Under the pieces are notes generated by a model. That model saw only the letters and a program-made list of their open reading frames with translations. It did no database searches and was not told the origin of the DNA. The position numbers and the translations under genes were made by a program. This document shows, one piece after another, positions 51,830 through 60,824 of a DNA stretch of 64,000 nucleotides. Each line of letters starts with the position of its first letter. The stretch's first letter is position 1. Source of the stretch: Natronorubrum daqingense (lineage in GTDB: Archaea; Halobacteriota; Halobacteria; Halobacteriales; Natrialbaceae); the NCBI RefSeq assembly GCF_001971705.1, contig NZ_CP019327.1, forward strand, positions 2,914,001-2,978,000, in the 5' to 3' direction.

Positions 51830-53455
51830 ATGGACTCGAATCCTGACTTAGATCGTTTTACGTCGCGTCGGTCGACGGTTCGCGCGCCTCGCGGCGTCGT
51901 CGCGACGAGCCAGCCCCTCGCCTCGGAAGCGGGGGTCGCCGTGTTACGAGACGGCGGGAACGCCTTCGACGCCGCCGTGGCGACGGCGGCCGTACTCAAC
52001 GTCGTCGAACCGACGAGCACCGGACTCGGTGGCGACCTCTTCGCCCTCTACAGAACTGCAGACGGCGACGTCGGCGCGTTCCGAAGCTGTGGCGGTGCGC
52101 CGGGCGATGCGACCCTCGAGCGCGTCCGGGAGGCCGTCGCCGCGGAGCAAGACGTCGACCCCGAAGACGCCGAGATGCCGGTCTACGGCCCGCAGACGAT
52201 CACGGTTCCCGGCACGGCGCGGGGCTGGGAGCGAACCGTCGAGGAACTCGGCGAACTCGATCTGGCGCGGACGCTCGAGCCGGCGATCGAGTACGCGACC
52301 GAGGGCTTCCCCGTCTCGGAGATCATCGCCGACCAGTGGGCGGAGGCGGCCTCCGTGCTCGACGGCGAGCAGTCTCGAGACGCGTACCTCTTCGACGGCG
52401 ACGCGCCGGACGTCGGCGAGTCCGTCACGCTGCCGGAACTGGGTGAGAGCCTCCGGCGAATCGCCGAAGAGGGTGCCGACGTCGTCTACGAGGGCGATAT
52501 CGCGGACGAAATCGTCGAGACGGTCCAATCCCGCGGCGGGTTGCTTTCACACGACGATCTCGCGTCGTTCGAACCCGAGTTCGTCGACCCCGTCAGCACG
52601 ACCTACGGCGACGCGAAGATCTACGAGTTGCCCCCGAACAATCAGGGCCTGATCGCTCTCGAGGCGCTCAACATCGCCGAAGAACTCGGCGCGGGCGAGT
52701 ACCCAGCAGGGTCGACCGAACGGATTCACCTCGGTGCAGAGGCGATGAAGCGGGCGATGGTCGACGGCCACCACTACATCACGGATCCGACGTTCGAGGA
52801 CGTGCCGGATCTCGCCTCGAAGGAGTACGCGGCCGAGCGGGCGGCGGAGATCGACGCGGAGGCGTCTTCGGACGTGGAGATCGGCTTCGAGAACGACAGC
52901 GCCGAGAACGCGGACACCGTCTTGCTCACGGTCGCGGACGAGGCGGGGAACGTCGTCTCGTTCATCAACTCCCGGTTCAAGGACTTCGGCAGCGGCATCG
53001 TCGCCGGCGACACCGGCATCGCCCTCCAGAACCGCGGCAGTTCGTTCTCGCTGGATCCCGACCATCCGAACCGGATCGAACCGGGCAAACGGCCGTTCCA
53101 CACGCTCATTCCCGGCATCGCCACCCTCGCGGACGACGACTGGGCGGCCTTCGGCGTGATGGCCGGCTACAACCAGCCACAGGGGCACCTCCAGGTGCTG
53201 ATGAACCTGCTCGACGACGGAATGTCGGTCCAGGAGGCGATCGACTTCCCGCGCTGGCGCTACCAGGTCGACGGGCAACTCGCCGTCGAGGGCCGACTCG
53301 AGGGGCGCGTTCAGACGAAACTCGCTCGCCGCGGCCACGAAGTTCGGGTGATGCCGCCCGCACACTTCGGCGGCGGTCAGATCGCGCGTAACACGGACGG
53401 CGTCCTCTCGGGCGGTAGTGATCCGCGAAAAGATGGCTCGGCGGTCGGCTTCTAA
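51830..53455 (+). CDS. Gamma-glutamyltransferase family protein
   Basis: An Ntn-hydrolase precursor of 541 residues expected to self-cleave before a catalytic Thr. GNAFDAAVATAAVLNVVEP and TSTGLGGDLFALY are the large-subunit signatures. Thr363 in NADTVLLTVADEAGN is the probable small-subunit N-terminus. The end GGGQIARNTDGVLSGGSDPRKDG is typical. No signal peptide is seen, so it is likely cytoplasmic and may be a cephalosporin acylase- or amidase-like relative. ATG 51830 is preferred over 51782. Its last codons and stop are duplicated in a 23-bp tandem repeat. Confidence 0.9.
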   Translation: MDSNPDLDRFTSRRSTVRAPRGVVATSQPLASEAGVAVLRDGGNAFDAAVATAAVLNVVEPTSTGLGGDLFALYRTADGDVGAFRSCGGAPGDATLERVREAVAAEQDVDPEDAEMPVYGPQTITVPGTARGWERTVEELGELDLARTLEPAIEYATEGFPVSEIIADQWAEAASVLDGEQSRDAYLFDGDAPDVGESVTLPELGESLRRIAEEGADVVYEGDIADEIVETVQSRGGLLSHDDLASFEPEFVDPVSTTYGDAKIYELPPNNQGLIALEALNIAEELGAGEYPAGSTERIHLGAEAMKRAMVDGHHYITDPTFEDVPDLASKEYAAERAAEIDAEASSDVEIGFENDSAENADTVLLTVADEAGNVVSFINSRFKDFGSGIVAGDTGIALQNRGSSFSLDPDHPNRIEPGKRPFHTLIPGIATLADDDWAAFGVMAGYNQPQGHLQVLMNLLDDGMSVQEAIDFPRWRYQVDGQLAVEGRLEGRVQTKLARRGHEVRVMPPAHFGGGQIARNTDGVLSGGSDPRKDGSAVGF

Positions 53456-53494
53456 TCGACTCGGCGCTCGGCTTCTAATCGACTCGGCGCTCGG
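53437..53494 (+). repeat. 23-bp tandem repeat over the gene end
   Basis: Copies at 53437-53459 and 53460-53482 differ at one position (GCGG versus GCGC), with a 12-bp third part to 53494. The first contains the stop codon TAA of the gamma-glutamyltransferase gene, so the duplicated unit lies in the 3' region between two convergent genes. Confidence 0.85.
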
Positions 53495-53498
53495 ACGA

Positions 53499-53933
53499 TT
53501 AGACGATCAGCGTCGGTCGATCCGTGTTGATCAGGACGTTCTGGGCGACGCTGCCGAAGACGGCTTTCCCGACGGAACTTCGCTTTCGAGGGGCCATGAC
53601 GACGAGGTCGGCGTCCGCCTCCTCGACGAAGTCGACGATTTCGTCGGCCGAATCGCCGTGGCGACGCTCGAGGTCGTACTCGATCGCCGCGTCCTCGAGT
53701 AAGTCTCGAGCGCGCACGACCGCGTCGGGGTAGTCGTCTTCGTCGTAGAGTTCCGCTGAGCTAACGTTGCCGCCGTCGTCGACGGCTTTGAACTTCTCGA
53801 AGACGTTGAGCACCGTCACGCTGATCGTTTCGGCGTCGCTGATCACGCCTGCGTCGAGGAGGTCGATGACGTACTGCGTCGCTTTGGCACCGCGTTCTTC
53901 GCTGGTATCGACTGGGATGACGATGTGGTACAT
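53499..53933 (-). CDS. Universal stress protein family
   Basis: A 144-residue UspA domain: IVIPVDTSEERGAKATQYVI, an acidic middle, VVMAPRKRSSVGKAVFGSV and NVLINTDRPTLIV. The nucleotide loop reads MAPRKRSSVGKAVFGSVA instead of the usual GxxGxxxxxxxGS, so ATP binding is less certain. ATG 53933 is chosen from the family start; a TATA-like GAATTATGTG lies about 39 bp upstream. Convergent with the gamma-glutamyltransferase gene. Confidence 0.9.
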   Translation of the reverse strand: MYHIVIPVDTSEERGAKATQYVIDLLDAGVISDAETISVTVLNVFEKFKAVDDGGNVSSAELYDEDDYPDAVVRARDLLEDAAIEYDLERRHGDSADEIVDFVEEADADLVVMAPRKRSSVGKAVFGSVAQNVLINTDRPTLIV

Positions 53934-54097
53934 GCTTCGTTCGTCCCTCGCGTTGCATCCACATAATTCTTCGACGATGGACCTCGCCAGCATCGTCCGA
54001 GTCGGGTGATCGCTCGACGATTCGCCGTTCGCTCGAGTGTGCGACCGTCTCTCACTTCCAGTACAGTTTTTATGGTTGACACGCTCTCTTCCGGTAG

Positions 54098-54934
54098 ATG
54101 AGTTACCAAGACTACCTCGCGGGCGAACCCTTGATCCTGACGGTGCCGACGACCGGCGGCGTACAGGGCAAGGAGGCGAATCCGAACCTGCCGGAGTCAC
54201 CCGAGGAGATTGCGAACGCAGCACGGGAGTGTGAGAAACTGGGGGCGTCGATCGTGCACCTGCACGGACGCGACGAACACGGCGAGCGCGACGCCAGTCG
54301 ATTACAGGAGATCAACGAGCTGGTTCGCGAGCGCTGTGAGGATATCATCGTCCAGAACACGACGGGAGGGACGGGCCTGCCACTCGAGGAGCGAGTAAAG
54401 GGCATTCGAACGGATCCGCTGCCGGAGATGGCGTCGCTCGACATGGGGCCGATGAACCGCTACCAGCACATCACCGCTGAGAACACCCGACACATGATCG
54501 ACACGCTCGCGGCGGAGATGCAAGAGAAGGGGATCAAACCCGAGATGGAGGTGTTCAACAACGGCCACCTCAACGAGGTCTATCGCCTCATCGAGAAGGG
54601 CTTGCTCGAGGAACCCTACTACATCAACATCATCTTCGGGCCCGGTACGCTCACGCCGCCGACGCCGGAGAACATGGTCAACATGATCAACAACCTCCCC
54701 GAGAACTCGATCTTCAACGTGCTCGCCATCGGCCGCCACCAACTGCCACTCACGACGATGGGAATCGTCATGGGCGGGCACATCCGCGTCGGGATGGAGG
54801 ACAACCTCTACTACCGCAAGGGAGAACCCGTCGAGAGCAACGCCCAATTGGTCGAACGCGCCGTTCGAATCGCGGACGAACTCGAGCGAGAGCTGGCGAC
54901 GCCGACGGACGCCCGCGAGATGCTCGGACTGTAG
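54098..54934 (+). CDS. BKACE family beta-keto acid cleavage enzyme
   Basis: A 278-residue TIM-barrel enzyme (DUF849), which condenses a beta-keto acid with acetyl-CoA and splits it. Motifs are PLILTVPTTGG, NPNLPESPEEIA, the zinc pair in IVHLHGRDEHG (His54, His56) and QNTTGG. Compared with the lysine-pathway prototype, the AICGAE-like loop is changed to PTTGGVQGKE, and HVRD to HGRD, so the substrate probably differs. A TATA-like GTTTTTATG lies 27 bp before the ATG. It points to CoA-linked breakdown of a keto or amino acid. Confidence 0.88.
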   Translation: MSYQDYLAGEPLILTVPTTGGVQGKEANPNLPESPEEIANAARECEKLGASIVHLHGRDEHGERDASRLQEINELVRERCEDIIVQNTTGGTGLPLEERVKGIRTDPLPEMASLDMGPMNRYQHITAENTRHMIDTLAAEMQEKGIKPEMEVFNNGHLNEVYRLIEKGLLEEPYYINIIFGPGTLTPPTPENMVNMINNLPENSIFNVLAIGRHQLPLTTMGIVMGGHIRVGMEDNLYYRKGEPVESNAQLVERAVRIADELERELATPTDAREMLGL

Positions 54935-54937
54935 GCG

Positions 54938-55114
54938 TTACTCGGCGGTACGATAGTGTTCACAGTCGCGATCGTGAGCCAACTCGTGGCGGTCGTTACA
55001 GACGTCCGCTCGCATCGGGCTGACGAACTCCTCGATCACGCCGCAGTAGGCTCGTTCGGTCTCGAACTCGCGGTCGCCGTCCGTCGTGCGGTAGGAAAGG
55101 TGTGGACACGTCAT
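54938..55114 (-). CDS. Small Cys/His-rich protein, 58 aa
   Basis: Begins [18 protein letters not shown] and contains Cys3, Cys24, Cys39 and Cys51 with His5, His43, His47 and His53. This is a metal-binding pattern seen in tiny conserved haloarchaeal proteins. ATG 55114 is supported by a TATA-like AACGTATTC about 26 bp upstream; the longer frame adds a Ser/Asn-rich stretch. Its stop is 3 bp from the BKACE stop on the other strand. Function unknown. Confidence 0.7.
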   Translation of the reverse strand: MTCPHLSYRTTDGDREFETERAYCGVIEEFVSPMRADVCNDRHELAHDRDCEHYRTAE

Positions 55115-55298
55115 AGCTCTCACAACGAATGAGAGCCATGAATACGTTTGGGTCGGCTCAGTATCGGCCGCCGTTCTGTTAGCGCGTTCGCGACTACTCG
55201 GATTAGACTCCTCGTTCTGGTTCCCTGATGGGTACATATGCAGACGGCGGCTCCACGGACCGGCACATATACGGACATTGGCGTGTCATGACGAACCA

Positions 55299-56702
55299 AT
55301 GGAAACGCAGACCGACGCCGAATACGAGTGTGGGTTTCTCGAGGACGCCGTCGAGGACGGACGGGTGGCCTACGAGGCTTCCGTTCGCGAACAGTACGCC
55401 GAAGACGCGAGTCCGCACGCGGGTCGTCTGCCCGACGCCGTCGTCTGGCCGGCCTCGACTGAGGAGGTCGCCGCGGTGCTCTCGGCGGCGAACGACCGCG
55501 AGATTCCGGTGACGCCGTGGTCCGGTGGCTCCGGCCTCGAGGGCAACGCCATCCCCGCTTCGGGCGGGATCGTGCTCACCACTGCGGACCTCGACCAGAT
55601 CAGCGTCTCGCCGGACGACCTTCACGCGACCGTCGGCGCGGGCGTGGTCTACGACGACCTGAACGAGCACCTCGCCCAGCACGGCCTCCGATTCGCCCCC
55701 GGCATCTCGAGTGGCGATATCGCCACGCTCGGAGGCATGGTCGCGACGAACGCGAGCGGCTTCAACGCGGTTCGCTACGGCGAGACGCGAAATCACGTCC
55801 GCCGACTCGAGGTCGTGACCGCCGACGGGAGGATCGTCGAGTGCGGGCGCGACGTGGTGAAGACCTCGGCGGGCTACAGCCTGAAGGACCTCATCATCGG
55901 GAGCGAGGGGACGCTGGGGGTCGTCACCGAGGTGACCGTTGGCCTGGTCGGGGTGCCCGAACACCGGCGGGCGGCGCTCGTGACGTTTCCGTCCCGGGAG
56001 GACGCCTCTCGAGCCGTCTCCGACGCGATCGGTTCGGCGCTCGTCCCCGGCGCGATCGAGTTCATGGATCGGATGTCGATACGGATGCTCAACGCCTACC
56101 ACGACGACCTCGAGTTCGAGGAGCAACCGACGCTGCTGATCGAACTCCACGCGAACAACGACGGCATCGAGGAGGATCTCGCGTTCGCGAAACTCATCTG
56201 TGAAGATCACGGCATGGAGTCGTGGACGGCCGCGGCCGAGGAGAACATCGACGACATCTGGCAGGCGCGTCGCGACAAGTACTGGGCGACGACGTCCTAC
56301 CGCGAGGAGTGGGAGGTCGCGCTCGTGGGCGACGTCGTCGTCCCCATCTCGAACTACCCGGACATCGTCCAGGAGGTCTCCGACGCGGGCGAGGACCTCG
56401 ATTTGACCGTCTCCTGTGTCGGCCACGCGGGCGACGGCAACCTCCACTACACGCCGCTGGTCGACCCCGACGACGAGGAGATGGTCGCTCGAGCACACGA
56501 ACTGAACGAGCGCGTCGTCTCCAAAGCGCTCGAACTCGGCGGTAGCGCGACGGGCGAACACGGCGTCGGCATCGGGAAGCGAAAGTTCATGGCCGAAGAA
56601 CACGGCGTCGCACTCGACCTCATGCGCTCGATCAAGGACACGCTCGATCCGAAGGGGATCTTGAACCCCGGGAAGGTCATCCCGGAGCCGTCGCCGGAAT
56701 AA
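55299..56702 (+). CDS. GlcD-type FAD-linked oxidase (2-hydroxy acid dehydrogenase)
   Basis: A 467-residue flavoenzyme of the vanillyl-alcohol oxidase fold. FAD-binding: PVTPWSGGSGLEGNAIP, GATVGAGVVYDD-like HATVGAGVVYDDL, ISSGDIATLGGMVATNASG, KDLIIGSEGTLGVVTEV. The C-terminal cap has CVGHAGDGNLHY and SGATGEHGVGIGK-like SATGEHGVGIGKRKF. Homologues oxidise glycolate, D-lactate or other D-2-hydroxy acids. No GlcE/GlcF partner is adjacent. ATG 55299 is chosen over GTG 55278. Confidence 0.9.
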   Translation: METQTDAEYECGFLEDAVEDGRVAYEASVREQYAEDASPHAGRLPDAVVWPASTEEVAAVLSAANDREIPVTPWSGGSGLEGNAIPASGGIVLTTADLDQISVSPDDLHATVGAGVVYDDLNEHLAQHGLRFAPGISSGDIATLGGMVATNASGFNAVRYGETRNHVRRLEVVTADGRIVECGRDVVKTSAGYSLKDLIIGSEGTLGVVTEVTVGLVGVPEHRRAALVTFPSREDASRAVSDAIGSALVPGAIEFMDRMSIRMLNAYHDDLEFEEQPTLLIELHANNDGIEEDLAFAKLICEDHGMESWTAAAEENIDDIWQARRDKYWATTSYREEWEVALVGDVVVPISNYPDIVQEVSDAGEDLDLTVSCVGHAGDGNLHYTPLVDPDDEEMVARAHELNERVVSKALELGGSATGEHGVGIGKRKFMAEEHGVALDLMRSIKDTLDPKGILNPGKVIPEPSPE

Positions 56703-56765
56703 CCAATTCGTGTCACCGGAACCCACAAGAGTAATGCCAACGCTTGTGAAACGTGCCACGGTACC

Positions 56766-57998
56766 ATGTACTCGGACTTCGCGGCCCGGTTGGCGACGAC
56801 CATGTGGCCGGATTTCGATCAGACGCCCGAACGCAGCACGGAAACCCCAGAAATTACCGACGTCTCGACCGTCGTCGTCGACGGCAACTTCCCCTGGACG
56901 ATCGTCACGCTCGAGACCGACGCCGGCGTGACGGGCATCGGCGAAGCCTACCCCTCTCCCGGCGTCCACGAGGTGATCACGGACTACTTACAGCCTGTCC
57001 TGCGCGGCGAGAACCCCCTCGACGTCGAACGACTCTACCACCTCATGCGCGAGAGCCTCTCGGGACGGGGCTCCCAGCAGGGGATGGGTACCATCGCCAT
57101 CAGCGGCGTCGAACTCGCGCTGTGGGACGCCGCCGGCAAGATCCTCGAGCAGCCCGTCTATCAGCTGCTTGGCGGCAAGATGCGCGAGGAGGTTCGACTC
57201 TACGCGGACTGTCACGCGGGCGAGGGGATGGTCGAGGCGGCGTTGGACGAACAGCCGACGGAAGCCTACGAGGCCGCCGCGTACGCTAACGCTGCTCGAT
57301 CCGCGGTCGACGACGGCTTCGAGATCGTCAAGTTCGACCTCGACGTGCCCTCCGGCCGGGAGATCGACACGCTGGCTCGCCACTTCGACGGCCCCGAGAT
57401 CGAACACAAGCGAGCGCTCGTCGAGGCGGTCACCGACGAAGTCGGCGACGAAGCTGAGGTCGCGGTCGACCTCCACTGGAACTTCAGCGTCGAGGCGGCC
57501 GAGAAGCTGTGTCGTGCGCTCGAGCCCTACGATCTCGCGTGGGTCGAGGACCCGATCCCGCCCGAGAACGCGGACGCGATGGCCGAGTTGAACCGGAGCG
57601 TGAGCCAGGCGCTGCTCACCGGCGAGAACTGCTACGGCCGACACGGCTTTCGCGACCTGCTCGAGCAACAGGCCGTCTCGTTCGTCGCGCCGGACATCCC
57701 GAAAACGGGCGGCATCGCCGAGACGAAGAAGATCGGCGAACTCGCCGACACCTACTACACGACGCTGACGCCCCACAACGTGGGCAGTCCGGTCGCGACG
57801 ATGGCCGGCGTCCACGTCGGCGCGACGGTGCCGAACTTCCTCGCCCTCGAGTACCACGCGCGAGACGTGCCGTGGTGGGACGATCTGGTCGACTCCGACG
57901 AGCCGTTGATTCAGAACGGCCGCATTACGGTGCCGGACGAGCCGGGGCTGGGCATCGAACTGGACTGGGACGTCGTCGAGGAACACCGGAAGACGTAG
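56766..57998 (+). CDS. Enolase-superfamily sugar-acid dehydratase/racemase (first copy)
   Basis: A mandelate racemase/muconate lactonizing-type protein of 410 residues. The N-terminal capping domain has DAGVTGIGEAYPSPG. Barrel motifs: lysine in IVKFDLDVP, metal ligands Asp in VDLHWNF, Glu in WVEDPIPPEN and Glu in TGENCYG, then VAPDIPKTGGI and TPHNVGSP. This fits acid-sugar dehydratases; the substrate is unknown. It starts 64 bp after the FAD-oxidase gene on the same strand. Confidence 0.87.
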   Translation: MYSDFAARLATTMWPDFDQTPERSTETPEITDVSTVVVDGNFPWTIVTLETDAGVTGIGEAYPSPGVHEVITDYLQPVLRGENPLDVERLYHLMRESLSGRGSQQGMGTIAISGVELALWDAAGKILEQPVYQLLGGKMREEVRLYADCHAGEGMVEAALDEQPTEAYEAAAYANAARSAVDDGFEIVKFDLDVPSGREIDTLARHFDGPEIEHKRALVEAVTDEVGDEAEVAVDLHWNFSVEAAEKLCRALEPYDLAWVEDPIPPENADAMAELNRSVSQALLTGENCYGRHGFRDLLEQQAVSFVAPDIPKTGGIAETKKIGELADTYYTTLTPHNVGSPVATMAGVHVGATVPNFLALEYHARDVPWWDDLVDSDEPLIQNGRITVPDEPGLGIELDWDVVEEHRKT

Positions 57999-58083
57999 CC
58001 TGCAGGTCTCGACGCTTCTCTCCGTTCGACCCCGGCCCACCGTATCGGCACGCTTTTTCTCCCTCGAGTGTGAGTGTCATCGT

Positions 58084-59088
58084 ATGACAGACACGCTGTT
58101 TCTGACCAGCGACGAACTCGAGGGACTCGCGACGCCGGCTGAGTACGTCGACGCCGTGAGGGAGGGCTATCGACAGGTCGGTGAAGGAGCACCGGCGTAT
58201 CCGCGCCAGAAGTTCTTCCGGTCGGATCCGGACGGGATGTTCACCAGCTACGCCGCCTTGCTCCCCGAGACGGGCGTCGTCGGGGGCTACATGTACACCT
58301 CTGGCTTCGGTGCGGGGAACGCCTGGTTCGTGACGCCGCTGTTCGACGCCGAGAGCGGCGAACCGTTGGCCGTCCTCGACGGGGCGAGCATGAACCCGTT
58401 CAAAACCGGCGCGGCAGGTGCCGTGGCCGTCGACGAACTCGCGCGAGACGACGCGACGACGCTGGCCGTCATCGGCAGCGGCTCGCAGGCCCGCGGGCAG
58501 GTTCACGCCACCGCGACGGTTCGCGACTTCGAGGAGGTCCGCATCTTCTCGCCGACACCCGAGAACCGCGAGGCGTTCGCGAGCGAGTTCGACGAGCGAC
58601 TCGCGGCGGACGTTCGGCCCGTCGACTCGAGCGCGGCCGCACTCGAGGGCGCGGACGTCGTCATCACGGCGACGAAATCGGGCGACCCCGTCTTCGACGG
58701 CGAGGACCTCGAGCCCGGGACGCACGTGACGGCGATGGGGCAGTATCAGGAGGGGAGCCACGAGATCGATACGACGACGATCGAACGGGCGACGTACGTG
58801 CCGGACCTCCGCGAGCGCGCGACGTTCGACGCCGGCGCGTTCCTCGCGGCGCTCGAGGACGGCGTCGTCGACGAGGATCACGTCCACGCGGATCTGGGCG
58901 AGGTCGTCGCCGGGAGCGCTCCCGGCCGAACGAGCGACGACGAGATCACCGTCTTCGACAGCGGCGGGACGGGCATCGAGACGGCCGCGGCGGCGGACAT
59001 GCTCTATCGGCGCGCGCTCGAGGCCGACCTCGGCTCGACGATCGACTTCGCGCCGGCGAGCGAGGCGCTCACGGGTCGACTACCCTAA
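58084..59088 (+). CDS. Ornithine cyclodeaminase / mu-crystallin family protein
   Basis: A 334-residue NAD(P)-dependent enzyme. GYMYTSGFGAGNAWFVTP and the Lys in MNPFKTGAAGAVAV are the substrate region; the dinucleotide loop is AVIGSGSQARGQVHA. The family includes ornithine cyclodeaminase, alanine dehydrogenase and imine reductases, so a reductive or deaminating step on an amino acid is the likely role. It follows the first enolase-superfamily gene with an 85-bp gap that holds a TATA-like CTTTTTC. Confidence 0.9.
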   Translation: MTDTLFLTSDELEGLATPAEYVDAVREGYRQVGEGAPAYPRQKFFRSDPDGMFTSYAALLPETGVVGGYMYTSGFGAGNAWFVTPLFDAESGEPLAVLDGASMNPFKTGAAGAVAVDELARDDATTLAVIGSGSQARGQVHATATVRDFEEVRIFSPTPENREAFASEFDERLAADVRPVDSSAAALEGADVVITATKSGDPVFDGEDLEPGTHVTAMGQYQEGSHEIDTTTIERATYVPDLRERATFDAGAFLAALEDGVVDEDHVHADLGEVVAGSAPGRTSDDEITVFDSGGTGIETAAAADMLYRRALEADLGSTIDFAPASEALTGRLP

Positions 59089-59175
59089 CACCACGCTCGC
59101 ACTCGCCGACGAGCGACGCCGCCGAACGGCGACTCGCCCCGTGTAGCTAAGTGCAGTCGTCACCGACGGGGTGCC

Positions 59176-59610
59176 ATGTCGAACGCAACCGTTCGCGAAC
59201 TCACGTCGACCGACGCCGTCCGCGAGGCGTTTCCGATCGTCGCCGAACTTCGAGACCACCTGGACGAGACGCGCTACCTCGAGTTGTACGAGCAGATGGC
59301 CGAGGAGGGGTATCGGCTGTTCGCGGTCTACGACGACGGCCAGCCCGTCGCCGTCGCCGGCGTCACCATCTCGACGAACTTCTATCTGGGTCGCCACGCC
59401 TACGTCTACGATCTCGTCACGACCGAAGCGGAGCGATCGAAGGGCCACGGCGAACGCCTCCTCGAGCACGTCCACGAGTGGGCGGCCGAACGGGACTGCG
59501 AAGCGATCGAACTCGAGTCCGGCCGCTGGCGAGACGACGCGCACCGATTCTACACCGAGCGAATGGGCTACGAGAAGTACTGTTACTCGTTCGTCTACGA
59601 CCTATCGTAA
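59176..59610 (+). CDS. GNAT family N-acetyltransferase
   Basis: A 144-residue acetyltransferase. The acyl-CoA loop is TTEAERSKGHGERLLEHVHEW, the usual R/Q-x-x-G-x-G/A pattern as RSKGHG. AVAGVTISTNFYLGRHAYVYDL is the central strand region, and YTERMGYEKYCYSFVYDL the end. No substrate is indicated. It lies between catabolic genes but could be unrelated to them. Convergent with the LLM oxidoreductase gene. Confidence 0.88.
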   Translation: MSNATVRELTSTDAVREAFPIVAELRDHLDETRYLELYEQMAEEGYRLFAVYDDGQPVAVAGVTISTNFYLGRHAYVYDLVTTEAERSKGHGERLLEHVHEWAAERDCEAIELESGRWRDDAHRFYTERMGYEKYCYSFVYDLS

Positions 59611-59652
59611 TCGCTCGAGTGAGGAGGGGTGCCCGCGAGTTATCCGACCCGA

Positions 59653-60627
59653 TCAGCCGACGATGTCGGCGTAGCGTCGAAGCTGCTCGCGCTGATCGCT
59701 CGCCGTGAATCGGGTGACGAATGACTCGACGCCCGCGTCGGCGTAGCGCTCGAGGTGCTCCGCGACGACCGACGGCGGGCCGAACGCGCCGCGAGCGCGG
59801 ATCTCGTCGTCGCTGAAGGGGGCTTTCGCCGGGTAGTATCGCTCGAGGAAGTCTCGAGCCTCCTCGATGGCCGCGGCTTCGGTCTCGGCGATCACGACGT
59901 CGTGGTAGTAGGCCGCGTCGAACAGGGCGGGATTTCGCCCCGCGTCGTCGACGATCTCGCGAGCGCGTTCGAGCCCGGATTCGTACATCTCGGGGGTCAT
60001 GCCGATGGGGAGCCAGCCGCCGCCGTGAGTTTCGATGCGCTCGCGAATCGGTCGCGGGAAGCCGTCTCGCGGGTCGAACGTCGCGGAGGCGATGTACAGG
60101 GGCGGCGGACTGCCACAGGGTCTGAGTCCGATATCGGCGTCCTCGAGGTCGAAGAACTCGCCGTCGACGGTAACGGATTCGTCCTCCCACAGGCCCGTCA
60201 CGATCTCGAGTCCTTCGTCGAGGAGCGCGCCGCGGCGGCCGTAGGGCACGTCCAACTGCTCGTGTTCCTCGACGACGCTCGAGCCGACGCCGACCCCGAT
60301 GCCGAGCGCGAGGCGGCCGCCGCTCAGCAGGTCGACGGTCGCCGCCTGGTGGGCGACGTGGACGGGGTGGCGAAGCTGTGGCAGGTAGACGGCCGTGCCG
60401 AGCGTGACGGCGTCCGTCGCGCCGGCGATCGCGCTCAGGGCGGACAGCGCCTCGAGTCGGGGCTTCGCGAGGACGCTGTCGCCGGCCCAGACCGCGTCGA
60501 GGCCGAGTCCTTCCGCCCGCTGGGCGAGTTCGACGACCTCCGAATCGGCGCGTGCGGCTTGCTCGAGTCCGTCGTCGGCCGAGAGAACGATTCCGCGCGT
60601 CGGCAGTACGTAGCCGTGTGATACCAT
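59653..60627 (-). CDS. LLM class flavin-dependent oxidoreductase (F420-type)
   Basis: A 324-residue TIM-barrel luciferase-like protein. VVELAQRAEGLGLDAVWAGDSV, LGTAVYLPQLRHPVHVAHQAAT, LSGGRLALGIGVGVGSS and FFDLEDADIGLRPCGSPPPLYIA are typical of F420-dependent members. It may reduce or oxidise an alcohol, amine or hydroxy acid with F420, which haloarchaea possess. ATG 60627 is chosen because the longer frame adds a Ser/Thr-rich extension; a TATA-like AGTTACG lies 27 bp upstream. Confidence 0.9.
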   Translation of the reverse strand: MVSHGYVLPTRGIVLSADDGLEQAARADSEVVELAQRAEGLGLDAVWAGDSVLAKPRLEALSALSAIAGATDAVTLGTAVYLPQLRHPVHVAHQAATVDLLSGGRLALGIGVGVGSSVVEEHEQLDVPYGRRGALLDEGLEIVTGLWEDESVTVDGEFFDLEDADIGLRPCGSPPPLYIASATFDPRDGFPRPIRERIETHGGGWLPIGMTPEMYESGLERAREIVDDAGRNPALFDAAYYHDVVIAETEAAAIEEARDFLERYYPAKAPFSDDEIRARGAFGPPSVVAEHLERYADAGVESFVTRFTASDQREQLRRYADIVG

Positions 60628-60824
60628 GCCCCTCAGTTTTCGCGGTGTGACCGTAACTGTTGCCCCGCTTTCGGGCGCATCTGTGCCCCAACGCGGGCCG
60701 TGTGCACTACAACGGCTTTTTGTTCGTTCGCAACTCGTCGTCGCTGTCGATTGACCGGCACGCGGGCTACCACCGATTTCCGAGAGGGAAAGCGATTTGG
60801 TAACAGTCGTCAATGGACGGGTAG

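Noticed and set aside
55203-56969. A 588-codon open frame on the minus strand
   Set aside because: It is antisense to the GlcD-type oxidase, whose motifs are complete. The translation is Arg/Val-rich without recognisable domains.
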